Numbered from the stretch's first letter, positions 49,466 to 59,144 are shown. The stretch is 64,000 nt of DNA from Rheinheimera sp. SA_1 (GCF_001669775.1 NZ_LXWK01000020.1:1-64000), one strand, 5' to 3'. Notes: generated from the letters alone by a model not told the origin. Program-made: numbers and translations.

Positions 49466-49696
49466 ATGTTTTTTATAGTGGTGTTGGCATTGCTGTTGAT
49501 TAATGTTGCGGTTGAAACTGCACCTTTTAACGACGCTAGCAATCTGCTCTGTGACTTGATGGTGTGGGAAGTTGAAGAAGCAACGCCCACTGCCCAGCTC
49601 ACAGCGCAGCAAGCAACCTTAAGCAATGAGGCTGATCCGAACTGCATTCAAAGCACTGTTCAGATCAGCACCATGGGTGTTTGCCACCATAGATGA
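49466..49696 (+). CDS. small hypothetical secreted or membrane protein
   Basis: A 76-codon ORF beginning with a strongly hydrophobic stretch (MFFIVVLALLLINVAVETA), followed by a short polar part with Cys residues near 29, 60 and 73. GGAAAG lies about 9 nt upstream. Its stop overlaps an in-frame ATG of the next gene (ATGA). No family recognised. An opposing ORF occupies part of the same DNA, so coding status is uncertain. Confidence 0.4.
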   Translation: MFFIVVLALLLINVAVETAPFNDASNLLCDLMVWEVEEATPTAQLTAQQATLSNEADPNCIQSTVQISTMGVCHHR

Positions 49697-49743
49697 CGCC
49701 AATCTCTGAACTTTATGTCTGTAAATGCAATTTACATAATTGG

Positions 49744-52700
49744 ATGATCATGATGTTACGTTTTTTATTATCGATCACTGCTTTGTCAGTGAGTCTGAGC
49801 TGCCATGCCGGTTCGCTGCAAGAACAGCCGTTAAAAGCCTTAGAAACACCGCATTTTAAACTGTTTTACCCGGAAAATTTGGCAGCACTAGCCCAAAATG
49901 CCGCCAATGAACTGGAGAACAGCCAACAGTTGCTGGAGCAACATCAGCAACGGCGGCTCGTGAGCAAAGCTGAAGTGGTACTGTTTGATCCGAATAATGC
50001 ACCGAATGGTTTTGCGTTACCACTCAGCCATCAACCAACCATGGCGTTATTTGCGACGCCGCCGCAGTCCGATATGGTTCTGCATCATATGACGGGTTGG
50101 ATGCAGCTGGTGGCATTGCATGAATATGTGCATTTAGTCCATTTGGCGCAGCCCCATCGGCGGGAATGGCAAAATCAGGCTGGAAAATATATGCAATTTG
50201 CCGATTTGTTACGCCTACAAACGCCGCGTTGGGCTTCGGAAGGTTATGCCACTTTGTTAGAGTCGCGTCTGACTGGTTATGGCCGATTGTATAGTCATTT
50301 TGCTGAAGCCTGGTTGCAACAACTGGCATTAGAAGGCGCATTACCGGAGTACAACACCCTTAATTCAAGCAAGGGGCGTTATCAGGCGAGTGGTTTTGCC
50401 TATTTAGTCGGGAGCCGTTTTTTAGCATGGTTAGAGCAACAATATGGCAGCGCCCAATTAGATGCGGTTTGGACGCGACTGATCGCGAAAAAGTCCCGTA
50501 CTTTTGAGCAAGCCTTTAGTGGGATCTATGGCGTTTCGCCGGCTAGTCTTTATCAGCGGTTTGCAGCTGAATATAGCTTTCAGGCGCTGCAACAACAGCG
50601 GCAATTACCGCCACTCACCGCACAGCTTTGGCATGACAGCAAAGGGCGGCAGCAAGCTCCCGCACTGAGCCCCGATCGGAAAATGTTAGCACTGATCGAA
50701 GAAGACAAAGCCGATTTGACCGAACTGGTGGTGCTTAGCACGGCAGAAAACAGCAAAGCCGCGGCAGAATTTGTGAAGGTGCAGCAAGAAATACAGCAAG
50801 CGGATCCTGCTGATATTACCGATGTCCAGCCTGCAGTGTTTCAGCGGGAAATTAAACATCGACTGGAACCGCGGAATCTTTCCAAAATAAGAGATCCCCG
50901 CTGGTTAGATAATCACAGCATCGTGTTTGGCGGCGACACCAAAGACGCGGATGGCATGATGCGGCAAGATCTTTATCGCTGGGATCTGCAAACGGGAGCG
51001 GTCACCGCTTTATCAACCGAACAAAATCTTCGCCGCTTTGATGTGAGTGCTGATGGTCGTTTTATTATTGCCGAGCGCAGTAAAGACGGTTTTGCCCAAT
51101 TGGTCAGGTTGGACCTGGCCAGCGGCGTTTTGACCGAACTTACTGCCGCAGAATTAGAGCATGTCTATGATTTTCCAAGGCTCACGCCGGATCAACAACA
51201 ATTTGCCGTGGTGCACTTTGTGCAGGGGCAAGGCTGGCAGTTGGAACTGCGTGCCAGTTCGGATGCCCGATTACTCGAGATGATTCCGCTGCCACAAGGC
51301 TATCAGTACCTGTCCTACCCGAGTTGGAGTCTGGATGGGAAGTCACTGTTTTATGTTGCGAGTCAGCACCATAGATTGAAACTGTATCAATATGATTTAC
51401 AAAGTAAAAAATTAACAGAACACTCTTCGGGTGCTGAGATGATCCAAATGGTGCAACCAAGGTCCGATAACCGGTTATTGGCACAATTAGTTAATCAACA
51501 GGGTCCTGATTTATATGAAGTGACGCTGACTGAAGGACGTTTAGTGCCAAGCTCGGAACAGGTGTTGACGCCTGTAATCACCGAGAGTGCCGGGCAGAAA
51601 CCCTGGCTGGTACCACAACAGAACCATAGCTCGATCGGCAGTGTCAGCGCACAAAGTCGCTATTTAGCGACCAAATCTAACAGCAGCGTGAACGCAGCAG
51701 CCTTGAATGCTAAATCCGCGTCTGAGGTTCGGGTGATTGACCATTTACAGATGCCACCACCACAACAGTACGACCAGGCACCTGTTGCGGCAAAGGTCAC
51801 GGATTATGGCTTAGGCCCGCAACAAATGACGCTGGTATTGCATCAACACTATTCAACGACTAGCCCCGGCTCTACCGGAGTAGGTTTCAAGGGCGGGGAT
51901 CTATTAAAGCGGGTCAGTTATCAGTGGGGTTACAGTAAAGATACCAGCCGGGACGGTTTTTCGGCTCATTTTGCGCAGGGGCGTTACCAGGCCTGGCCAA
52001 TTAAAGTAGCACTCACTGTTGCTGATGTTGATTTGTCGTTGGCTCGGCAATCAGGATTTACCAGTGCCGCCGAACGCAGCGATGGCGGAGTACTCAGCTT
52101 CAGTTATCCATGGCAACAACAAGAGTTATCCCTGTCAGCTGAGATGCAATTACGTCAGTTAGATCAACACATTCTTACCGAAAATGGCGATTCATGGTTC
52201 AGTCCGGAACAATCCAGTTGGACATTTAATTTGCAGCAAGACTGGCACCATCAGCGGAATAGCTGGGCGGTGACCGTTGCAAACCAAGCCAGTTGGCATC
52301 AAAGCAGGTCCAGTGCGCAGCATGAAGGTTGGCGTGGTTTGGATGTCACAACCAGTGTTGGTGGTCGATATCAGGACATTAGTCTGCAGATGACCTACCT
52401 GGCTCAGCGTCGTTGGCAAACTGAAGCCTTGCTGCGATTAGGCGGGTATCTTCACCCAGCGCTACTTACCAGCTTAGATCCAAATCGGATCCCAGCCGAA
52501 GAATTAACTTTTCAGCAGCAGACAGGCCAAGACTATCAGCGGCTGGAACTGAGTCTTTCTGATCGAAGTTTGGAGCCATTGCAGTTTGTCTATCGCCGGC
52601 ATGAATTTGCAAATCAGCCAACAATCGACAGTTACGGTATCAGCCTTAAAGGCAATATTGGTTTACCACTGGGGCCGGTGGCGCTCAATGATCTTCAGCT

Positions 52701-52782
52701 CCGTGCTGGCGTGTTTCGTGTCGAGCCTGCTCAAGGCCAATCCGATACGCGCGCCTGGTTAAGCGTTGATTATCAATTCTGA
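49744..52782 (+). CDS. outer-membrane metallopeptidase-propeller-barrel protein
   Basis: The product is about 1012 residues from the ATG at 49744 (also ATGs at 49750, 49753 and in-frame 49693). It has a signal peptide (MLRFLLSITALSVSLSCHA), then a gluzincin-like peptidase region with HEYVH (HExxH) and downstream WASEGYA, whose Glu could be the third zinc ligand. A propeller-like region of about 300-350 residues follows (TolB/WD40-like strands such as RRFDVSADGRFIIAERSKDGF). The C-terminal approximately 350 residues have alternating aromatic beta-strands ending DYQF, as in outer-membrane barrels. Surface-anchored peptidase is the inference; substrate unknown. It lies downstream of two propeller-bearing regulators. 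Confidence 0.78.
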   Translation: MIMMLRFLLSITALSVSLSCHAGSLQEQPLKALETPHFKLFYPENLAALAQNAANELENSQQLLEQHQQRRLVSKAEVVLFDPNNAPNGFALPLSHQPTMALFATPPQSDMVLHHMTGWMQLVALHEYVHLVHLAQPHRREWQNQAGKYMQFADLLRLQTPRWASEGYATLLESRLTGYGRLYSHFAEAWLQQLALEGALPEYNTLNSSKGRYQASGFAYLVGSRFLAWLEQQYGSAQLDAVWTRLIAKKSRTFEQAFSGIYGVSPASLYQRFAAEYSFQALQQQRQLPPLTAQLWHDSKGRQQAPALSPDRKMLALIEEDKADLTELVVLSTAENSKAAAEFVKVQQEIQQADPADITDVQPAVFQREIKHRLEPRNLSKIRDPRWLDNHSIVFGGDTKDADGMMRQDLYRWDLQTGAVTALSTEQNLRRFDVSADGRFIIAERSKDGFAQLVRLDLASGVLTELTAAELEHVYDFPRLTPDQQQFAVVHFVQGQGWQLELRASSDARLLEMIPLPQGYQYLSYPSWSLDGKSLFYVASQHHRLKLYQYDLQSKKLTEHSSGAEMIQMVQPRSDNRLLAQLVNQQGPDLYEVTLTEGRLVPSSEQVLTPVITESAGQKPWLVPQQNHSSIGSVSAQSRYLATKSNSSVNAAALNAKSASEVRVIDHLQMPPPQQYDQAPVAAKVTDYGLGPQQMTLVLHQHYSTTSPGSTGVGFKGGDLLKRVSYQWGYSKDTSRDGFSAHFAQGRYQAWPIKVALTVADVDLSLARQSGFTSAAERSDGGVLSFSYPWQQQELSLSAEMQLRQLDQHILTENGDSWFSPEQSSWTFNLQQDWHHQRNSWAVTVANQASWHQSRSSAQHEGWRGLDVTTSVGGRYQDISLQMTYLAQRRWQTEALLRLGGYLHPALLTSLDPNRIPAEELTFQQQTGQDYQRLELSLSDRSLEPLQFVYRRHEFANQPTIDSYGISLKGNIGLPLGPVALNDLQLRAGVFRVEPAQGQSDTRAWLSVDYQF

Positions 52783-52814
52783 TTTCCGGAAAAGGGGCTG
52801 TTGTGGAGTTTAAG

Positions 52815-53168
52815 ATGGCTAAAATGATTGCTTTTTGCTTCCTCTGTGTCGTCGGTTGGGCCTGTTACCAGCTCTATCCAGCGGTAATTTATGTGACAAC
52901 AGCTGATGAACAGATTGACTTCTACAGTGGCGAAAAAACCTTATATTTCTGGGTGTCGAATGAGCACCGCGAGTTGTTTCAGATTGGCAAAACTTATCAG
53001 TTAAAAGCAAATCAGCAGCATAAGCAGTTGGTACTTTCTACGGTCACTTTTGCTGAAATGAAGCCCGATTCACTTAAACTTGGGTTTCGACTTTTAAAGT
53101 CGGATAAATTTGCGGTGGAAGCGAATCAATATCAGATCACAGAAGTGCAGCTTGTTACTCAGCCTTAA
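52815..53168 (+). CDS. hypothetical membrane-anchored protein
   Basis: The 117-residue protein has one N-terminal hydrophobic helix (MAKMIAFCFLCVVGWACYQL) followed by a beta-rich domain of about 95 residues, probably periplasmic. GGAG 6 nt before the ATG at 52815 supports this start over GTG 52803. It lies 20-30 bp after the peptidase gene and may be co-transcribed. No family recognised. Confidence 0.72.
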   Translation: MAKMIAFCFLCVVGWACYQLYPAVIYVTTADEQIDFYSGEKTLYFWVSNEHRELFQIGKTYQLKANQQHKQLVLSTVTFAEMKPDSLKLGFRLLKSDKFAVEANQYQITEVQLVTQP

Positions 53169-53201
53169 CAATACTCAGAGGTACTAGCTCAGATCAGCGA
53201 A

Positions 53202-53256
53202 GGGGCGGGCTGAATAGGCTACTGTTCAGTAAAACTTCAAACCGCCCCTGTTTTCT
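53202..53256 (+). terminator. terminator before glmU
   Basis: AGGGGCGG (53202-53209) pairs with CCGCCCCT (53243-53250), with an inner CTGAA/TTCAG stem, followed by GTTTTC. Confidence 0.6.
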
Positions 53257-53305
53257 GTGGCGTTATCCATTAGAATAACTCACAAATTGTGAAAGGAGTT
53301 CTTTG

Positions 53306-54670
53306 ATGGCGTTAAACGTAGTGATCCTGGCGGCCGGTAAAGGCACGCGAATGAAATCCGCTCTGCCGAAAGTGTTGCACAAAGTTGCTGAGCGTTCGAT
53401 GGTGCAACATGTCATCGATACCGCCAACTCATTGGGCGCTGCCCAAATTAATCTGGTGTATGGCTATGGTGCCGAGCAACTTAAAGCTGGTTTAGGCGAA
53501 CAGCCGCTGCACTGGGTGTTGCAAGCCGAACAACTGGGCACTGGTCACGCGGTGCAACAAGCAGTACCACATTTAGCTGATGACGATACGGTGCTGATTT
53601 TATACGGTGATGTGCCACTGACCCGCCAGGAAACGCTGGAAAAACTGCTGGCGGCGCGTCCGGCGCATGGTCTGGCGGTGTTAACCGTCATTCTGGATAA
53701 CCCAAGCGGTTATGGCCGGATGGTACGTGAAAATGGTCTGGTGGTTGGTATTGTTGAGCAAAAAGATGCTACGCCGGAACAGCTGAAAATCAACGAAGTG
53801 AACAGCGGCATTATGGCGGTGCCTGGCAAACAGCTGAAACATTGGCTGGCCAACTTACAAAACAATAACGCCCAGGGCGAGTTTTATCTGACCGATATTA
53901 TCGCCATGGCGCACCGTGATGGCGTGGAAATCGCCACCGCCCATCCTGCCGATCCAATCGAAACCGAAGGCGCCAATAACCGCGTGCAATTGGCGCAATT
54001 AGAACGCGCTTATCAAAAACGCAAAGCCGAAGAGTTGATGCTGAGTGGCGCTAATTTACGCGACCCGGCGCGCATCGACGTGCGCGGCGATGTAACAGTT
54101 GGCGCCGATGTGATGATCGACGTTAACGTTATTTTCGAAGGCAAAGTCATATTGGGCAACGGCGTAGTGATCGGTGCCAACTGTATCCTGAAAGACGTGA
54201 CCATTGGCGACAACACCGAAATCAAACCAAACTCGATGCTGGAAAGCTCTGTCGTTGGCGCAGACTGCTCTGTTGGGCCTTATGCGCGGATCCGGCCAGA
54301 TTCAGTGCTGTTGGATGACAGCCATGTTGGTAACTTTGTTGAGCTGAAAAAAACCACGCTTGGCAAAGGTTCCAAAGCCAATCACCTGGCGTATTTAGGT
54401 GATGCGGTCATCGGCAGCAAAGTGAATATTGGTGCCGGTACCATCACTTGTAATTACGATGGCGCCAACAAGTCTACAACCACCATTGAAGATGGCGTGT
54501 TTGTTGGTTCGAACAGTTCGCTGGTGGCGCCAATAACTTTGGGCCAGAACAGTACTATTGGTGCTGGTTCAGTGGTTACCGCCAGTGTCGCAGCTGATGA
54601 ACTAGTTGTTGCGCGCTCAAAGCAGCGGCATATCACTGGCTGGAAACGCCCGGTGAAACAACCAAAATAA
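53306..54670 (+). CDS. glmU: bifunctional N-acetylglucosamine-1-P uridyltransferase / glucosamine-1-P acetyltransferase
   Basis: GlmU makes UDP-GlcNAc for peptidoglycan and LPS. The 454-residue protein has the N-terminal pyrophosphorylase motif [24 protein letters not shown], and the C-terminal left-handed beta-helix acetyltransferase domain (from about 250) with [31 protein letters not shown] precedes the ATG at 53306. In many relatives glmU directly follows atpC; here about 8.6 kb of accessory genes intervene. Confidence 0.98.
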   Translation: MALNVVILAAGKGTRMKSALPKVLHKVAERSMVQHVIDTANSLGAAQINLVYGYGAEQLKAGLGEQPLHWVLQAEQLGTGHAVQQAVPHLADDDTVLILYGDVPLTRQETLEKLLAARPAHGLAVLTVILDNPSGYGRMVRENGLVVGIVEQKDATPEQLKINEVNSGIMAVPGKQLKHWLANLQNNNAQGEFYLTDIIAMAHRDGVEIATAHPADPIETEGANNRVQLAQLERAYQKRKAEELMLSGANLRDPARIDVRGDVTVGADVMIDVNVIFEGKVILGNGVVIGANCILKDVTIGDNTEIKPNSMLESSVVGADCSVGPYARIRPDSVLLDDSHVGNFVELKKTTLGKGSKANHLAYLGDAVIGSKVNIGAGTITCNYDGANKSTTTIEDGVFVGSNSSLVAPITLGQNSTIGAGSVVTASVAADELVVARSKQRHITGWKRPVKQPK

Positions 54671-54796
54671 TATCTTTTTGTGCTTTATCTGCAGCGATGC
54701 AGTCCATGTTGGCTGCATCGCGTCAATTCCACCGCTATATCCGGTTAAGCAGCAAGCGTTGTTGCAGACCCTTCGTCAGCTACAAGGAGTTGTGAA

Positions 54797-55723
54797 ATGA
54801 CCATTTCTCGTTTCTCGTCCCGTCAATCCAGCTATCGCCGTATTATTCGAAACAGCTGCATGATTGCGATCACCACGCTGTTATTGCAAGCACCGGCCTT
54901 TGCCGCCAGTTCAGTGTGGAAAATTTCCAAAGGCAGCGATGAGCTGTACCTGAGTGGTACCATCCACATGTTACCGCCAACTGCCTTTCCACTGCCGGCG
55001 GAATTTGAGCAAGCCTATACCAAGGCCGACGTGGTGGTGCTGGAAGCAAAGCTGCCGGATCCTGGTGATCAAAAAGCAGCCATGGCGATGATGGCAAAAT
55101 TGTCGTACAGCAATGGCGATACTTTAAGTGAAAAATTAAGTCCGAAGGTGTTACAGGCGTTGGCCGATTATCTGAAAACTTTTAGCCTGACACCGCAGCA
55201 GTTTAATGCCTTTAAACCTGGTTTTGTCGTGATGCAAATTGCCATGCTGGAACTGCGCAAAGCGGGGATGGCGGGAGAAGGCGTCGATGCCTATTTTGTG
55301 AAAAAAGCCACCAGAGATGCAAAACCGCAGCACTATCTGGAAACGATGGAGTTTCAGTTGGATCTGATGGCAAGCATGGGCGCCGGGACAGAAGATCAAT
55401 TTATGCTGGCAAATTTAAAACACGCCGATGAAACTGCGGAACTGTTGCGCCAGTCAATTACCGCCTGGCAGGTGGGTGACATCGCAGCACTGGAGCGGAT
55501 TTTACTCAATGACGCCCGCGCTGACGATCCGGTATCCTATGAACTGTTGTTTACCAAGCGCAATCAGGATTGGGTTCCGAAAATTCAGCAGTTGTTTGGC
55601 AATAAGCAACGGGAGCTGATTTTAGTCGGCGCTGGTCATTTACCGGGTGAAGACGGTCTGCTGGCGTTGTTAAGCGCGGCGGGCTACCAGGTTGAGCATT
55701 TTGTCGCAACTGGCACCAAGTGA
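54797..55723 (+). CDS. TraB/GumN family protein
   Basis: The 308-residue protein has an N-terminal export signal (Arg-rich start, hydrophobic stretch about 21-36, cleavage near AFAAS). The TraB/GumN hallmarks are SGTIHMLP near 52-59, and a C-terminal LVGAGHLPGEDGLLALL. The conserved GTIH/GAGH motifs and acidic residues suggest a metal-dependent hydrolase fold, but substrates are unknown. AAGGAG precedes the ATG. The following lipoprotein gene is probably in the same operon. Confidence 0.9.
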   Translation: MTISRFSSRQSSYRRIIRNSCMIAITTLLLQAPAFAASSVWKISKGSDELYLSGTIHMLPPTAFPLPAEFEQAYTKADVVVLEAKLPDPGDQKAAMAMMAKLSYSNGDTLSEKLSPKVLQALADYLKTFSLTPQQFNAFKPGFVVMQIAMLELRKAGMAGEGVDAYFVKKATRDAKPQHYLETMEFQLDLMASMGAGTEDQFMLANLKHADETAELLRQSITAWQVGDIAALERILLNDARADDPVSYELLFTKRNQDWVPKIQQLFGNKQRELILVGAGHLPGEDGLLALLSAAGYQVEHFVATGTK

Positions 55724-55788
55724 TGACTGAGCTGGTGTTACAAAAACAATGGCTAAAAATCAGTGCAAAGAACGACAGGAGATCCAGT

Positions 55789-56382
55789 GTGCGAGCTCAA
55801 TATCAGGCGTTAAGTAGTCGCTGGCACCTGGTGTTGGTCGTGCTGTTGTGTTTATTAAGTGCTGCTTGTCAGCACAGCAATCGATTGGCGCTCTTCAGCT
55901 TGAGCGAAGCCGAATTAAACCAGCAGCTGACGCGTACCCTGACCAACCTGTCGCGGGATGTCCGGGTCGCTGGCATCCCGCTGCAATTCAAAGTGAATAC
56001 TTTGCAGGCGGTGATTGCGCCCGATGGACAGCCACTCATTCAGCTCTCGCTGCAAACGGATGCGCAGGCACAATTAGCCATGTTAAAAATGCCGATGCAA
56101 CTGGCGTTAACTTTGCGCGCTGAGCCCTATTTTGACCAAACACGACAAGCGGTTTATTTACGACAATTTCAGGTGGTCAAATCTGAGCTGGCAGCAGGAC
56201 GCTGGCAAGGCAAGCTGAAACCGTTAAATCGTGAAATTGCACAGCTGCTGCAGCGATTGTTGGCAGAGCAGCCGGTGTATCGGTTAGATCCGCAGAAGTT
56301 AAGTCACAGAGCGCTGCTGAATATCCCGTTGGCACTACAAGTAACACCGGGGAAATTGGTATTGTCACCGGCTTATCAGTGA
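55789..56382 (+). CDS. DUF1439-type lipoprotein
   Basis: The 197-residue product has a type II signal peptide with lipobox LLSAAC (lipidated Cys27). A single beta-rich domain follows, typical of DUF1439/YceB-like outer-membrane-associated lipoproteins that may bind lipids. The GTG at 55789 with AGGAGA 5 nt upstream is preferred to the longer frame from 55720, which lacks such a site and places the signal peptide too deep. It probably shares a transcript with the TraB-like gene. Confidence 0.8.
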   Translation: MRAQYQALSSRWHLVLVVLLCLLSAACQHSNRLALFSLSEAELNQQLTRTLTNLSRDVRVAGIPLQFKVNTLQAVIAPDGQPLIQLSLQTDAQAQLAMLKMPMQLALTLRAEPYFDQTRQAVYLRQFQVVKSELAAGRWQGKLKPLNREIAQLLQRLLAEQPVYRLDPQKLSHRALLNIPLALQVTPGKLVLSPAYQ

Positions 56383-56507
56383 GTAGGTCGAGAGAGGCGG
56401 AGTCGCTCTTTTGCAAACAGTACTGACATCAAACGAACAGCATCAAACAAACTGGCATTAAAAGAACTAACGCCAGGTGTTTATTCGTCCGCGCTTGTAG
56501 TCTGTAT

Positions 56508-56882
56508 TTAAGGTGCTGCCAACTGTCGTGCCACTTCCTGCAACACCGCTTCGTGGGATAACTGCAGTTGCCGCGCCGCCTGGATCAGTTGCTGCAGCTG
56601 CGGTTGAATTCTTAGCAGCCTTTTTGTTTCATCTTCTGTGGGTCGCTCTGAGCTCGCGACCGTCATCGGTTTGCCGCGCTGGCGCTCTAGTAACCCTTCG
56701 GCTTCGAGCAAACTGTAAGCTTTGGAAATGGTCATCGGGTTAATGGCGTTATTATTGGCCAGTTCACGCACCGAAGGCATTTCGGTGCCTGGTTGTAACT
56801 GGCCACTGGCAATCAGACGTCGTATTTGTTCGACTAATTGCCGGTAAATCGGCTCGCCGGCGTTCGGGTTTAAAATAAACAT
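56508..56882 (-). CDS. GntR family regulator, YtrA subfamily
   Basis: The 124-residue protein has a GntR winged-helix domain (about 10-75, with GEPIYRQLVEQIRRLIASGQLQPG and SVRELANNNAINPMTISKAYSLLEAEGL) and a short C-terminal helical tail of about 50 residues, the YtrA layout for regulators of ABC transporters. It is the third gene of an ABC ATPase-permease-regulator operon. The inverted repeat at 59123-59144 is its probable operator. Confidence 0.92.
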   Translation of the reverse strand: MFILNPNAGEPIYRQLVEQIRRLIASGQLQPGTEMPSVRELANNNAINPMTISKAYSLLEAEGLLERQRGKPMTVASSERPTEDETKRLLRIQPQLQQLIQAARQLQLSHEAVLQEVARQLAAP

Positions 56883-56894
56883 CGGACCTCCAGA

Positions 56895-58238
56895 CTACAG
56901 CAATTGCCGCGGTTTTAATTGCGCGTAATCCAGTTTCAGCCAGTAGGCCTTGCCGTACCGACGTAGCGGATAAACCGGCAACAGCAAAGCCAGACTCGCC
57001 AGATAAATGAAGTTCGGTTTGGCCCACAGAAAATCCATTGCTATAAGCAGTGCCAACAGTAACAACAGATTGGCGCTGATACTCCACCAGAAATGTTGCC
57101 CGGCCAAGGCGAAAATCAGATAACAGAGCAATAAGGTTGCACTGATCCCATAACAAAGCAGCGGCACGATCATTGGGTAAGGTAACAGTAGCAACATCAG
57201 GCATAGCGTCATGGCTGTATAGGCCGCCAGCTCCTGAAAAAACACCCGTTCGGCAAAACCATACATGCTCTGGCGGGCTCCTCCCAGAAACAACCAGCAA
57301 CGACCCAGTCGCTGTGACGATTTTTGCTGCTGTGCACAAAGAGTAAATAGCGGGCAAAGCGTTAATAACACTAGAAATACGTGTTCAGTCCATAATTTTG
57401 ACGACGGCTTGTCCGGAGTGCCAAACAGGATGCTTAAGAGCCAAAAAGTTACCGGAGCCAGCCAGGTGGCCCAGGTCGCCCGAACCATCGATGCAACCCA
57501 GCTATCTCCGTCACCAAGCAACAAGGTGCCGGTAAGACTTGCCGGACGACGGGTTAAACGCATCAGCCACGGAATTTCAATGCCATACAATGCAAATACC
57601 GATGTACGTTTCACATCACCACCGATGCGTTGCGCCGCATGTAACCAGCGGTACTTCATCCAGAGCCACATCAAAGTTGTCATCATGATGACCAGACCGG
57701 CAAACCATCCTGATGAGCGATGCTCCACCAGCCAGCTGCGGCTGTCCGGTCGCATGGCAATGACCATCAGCAAAACAATTTCTGCCAGCAATGGCCACAA
57801 ATGCCTGACATAAATCGTTGGGAGCATCACCAGGCTGAAGAGAAACGCCACATAATGCAGATGAAACCACCGCGGAGACTCTGAATTTAAATTAATACCG
57901 GTGATAAGCAGCAGCCATAGCACCAATAAAATCAGCAGCAGTGTCAGCACTGAGGGTTTAAAATCTGGCAACAACAGCCAGCTTTTTTTGCTAGTTAAAT
58001 TATTGATTTGGATTGGAATGCTGAGGTGGAGGCTTAGTAATCCGACGATACCGGTGATGGTTGGCAGGATTTCCTCGATGAGCATGCCTGTCACAAACAG
58101 CCCAATCGCCAGCACCCAGGCCATGCCCAGCCAACGGCTTGGCCAGAAGACCGCCTGCGTTACTGCGAGCAGTGGTTGCCATGGCAAAGTACCTGCCAGC
58201 TTGCGACCGACCAGCGGTATGCTAAGGCTTTTGATCAT
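56895..58238 (-). CDS. ABC transporter membrane protein
   Basis: The 447-residue hydrophobic protein has about ten predicted TM segments and no soluble domain. It overlaps the ATPase gene by 4 bp (ATGA) and ends 12 bp before the GntR gene, so it is the permease of this three-gene operon. No close family motif is recognised beyond the ABC-2-like topology. The substrate is unknown; YtrA-linked exporters often respond to envelope stress or peptide antibiotics (family-level knowledge). Confidence 0.85.
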   Translation of the reverse strand: MIKSLSIPLVGRKLAGTLPWQPLLAVTQAVFWPSRWLGMAWVLAIGLFVTGMLIEEILPTITGIVGLLSLHLSIPIQINNLTSKKSWLLLPDFKPSVLTLLLILLVLWLLLITGINLNSESPRWFHLHYVAFLFSLVMLPTIYVRHLWPLLAEIVLLMVIAMRPDSRSWLVEHRSSGWFAGLVIMMTTLMWLWMKYRWLHAAQRIGGDVKRTSVFALYGIEIPWLMRLTRRPASLTGTLLLGDGDSWVASMVRATWATWLAPVTFWLLSILFGTPDKPSSKLWTEHVFLVLLTLCPLFTLCAQQQKSSQRLGRCWLFLGGARQSMYGFAERVFFQELAAYTAMTLCLMLLLLPYPMIVPLLCYGISATLLLCYLIFALAGQHFWWSISANLLLLLALLIAMDFLWAKPNFIYLASLALLLPVYPLRRYGKAYWLKLDYAQLKPRQLL

Positions 58239-59095
58239 CGGTTGAGCTCCAGGAAAATCTCTTCCAGCGATAAATATTCAACTTGCATTGCCGGATAGGT
58301 AGCTTGCAGCGTTGCCAGTTGTTGCGGCTGCCAGTGTTGCACCGTTAAGGTGGTGCTGTTGCCTAATTGCTGGCGACGCACCAACGTCAGGTCTTTAGGG
58401 ACTTCAGGGAGACTTTGCGGGAAATGCAGCCGAACCACCGATTCTTTCAGGTCATCCAGCGGCCCCTGAAACGCCAACTCACCATTTTTCAGCAGCCACA
58501 CCTGATTGGCGATACGCTCCATATCCGAGACGATATGTGACGAGAAGATAATGGCGCGTTGTTGCTCGGCGGCAATGTCGATGAGTTCTGCTAAAAACTG
58601 CCTGCGGGCCATTGGGTCGAGGCTGGCGACGGGCTCATCCAGGATCAGCAATTCCGGTTGATGGCAAAGTGCCAACACAATCGATAATTTTTGTCGTTGG
58701 CCTTGCGACATTTTACTGATCCGGGTCGTCAGCGGGATTTTCCAGCTGTCGACCAACCGATCACAACAAGCTTGATCCCAGTCCGGTCTGAATTTACTGA
58801 ATAGTTTAAGGTGCTCGGCGCCGGTTAGTTGTTCCAGCAATTCGTCCTGTTGTGGCACAAAACCAATTTTTTGTTTTTGTTGCTGCGTCAACGCAATACT
58901 GGGGGTTTGCCATAAGGTGATTTCACCACTATCCGGTACGCCAAAACCGAGAATGGTATGGAGCAAGGTCGATTTACCTGCGCCATTTTTTCCCAGCAAC
59001 GCCACGACGTCACCACGCTGAATGTGCGCTGTTAAACCATTCAGTACTTTATGTTGATCAAATTTGCGTACCAGCGCGTCCATAGCAATTATCAC
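58235..59095 (-). CDS. ABC transporter ATP-binding protein
   Basis: The 286-residue ATPase has Walker A GKNGAGKST (35-43), a Q-loop FVPQQDE, a divergent signature MSQGQRQK (129-136) in place of LSGGQ, and Walker B LLILDEPVASLD. GTG at 59095 has AAGGA 7 nt upstream and is preferred to ATG 59083 or the longer frame to 59155, which would overlap the operator. First gene of the operon with the permease and GntR regulator. Confidence 0.93.
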   Translation of the reverse strand: MIIAMDALVRKFDQHKVLNGLTAHIQRGDVVALLGKNGAGKSTLLHTILGFGVPDSGEITLWQTPSIALTQQQKQKIGFVPQQDELLEQLTGAEHLKLFSKFRPDWDQACCDRLVDSWKIPLTTRISKMSQGQRQKLSIVLALCHQPELLILDEPVASLDPMARRQFLAELIDIAAEQQRAIIFSSHIVSDMERIANQVWLLKNGELAFQGPLDDLKESVVRLHFPQSLPEVPKDLTLVRRQQLGNSTTLTVQHWQPQQLATLQATYPAMQVEYLSLEEIFLELNR

Positions 59096-59122
59096 TTGTT
59101 GATCCTTGTGTTTTCCAGAGTG

Positions 59123-59144
59123 GTGTATTGATACAGTAATACAC
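59123..59144. promoter_or_regulatory. candidate GntR/YtrA operator
   Basis: Inverted repeat GTGTATT-N8-AATACAC located 27 bp upstream of the ABC ATPase start. Its geometry fits operators of YtrA-subfamily GntR proteins, and the operon encodes such a regulator. Confidence 0.65.

Noticed and set aside
49393-49647. 84-codon minus-strand frame opposite the small ORF before the peptidase gene
   Set aside because: The plus-strand ORF has a better start context, signal-like leader and orientation with its neighbours; this one has no supporting feature.
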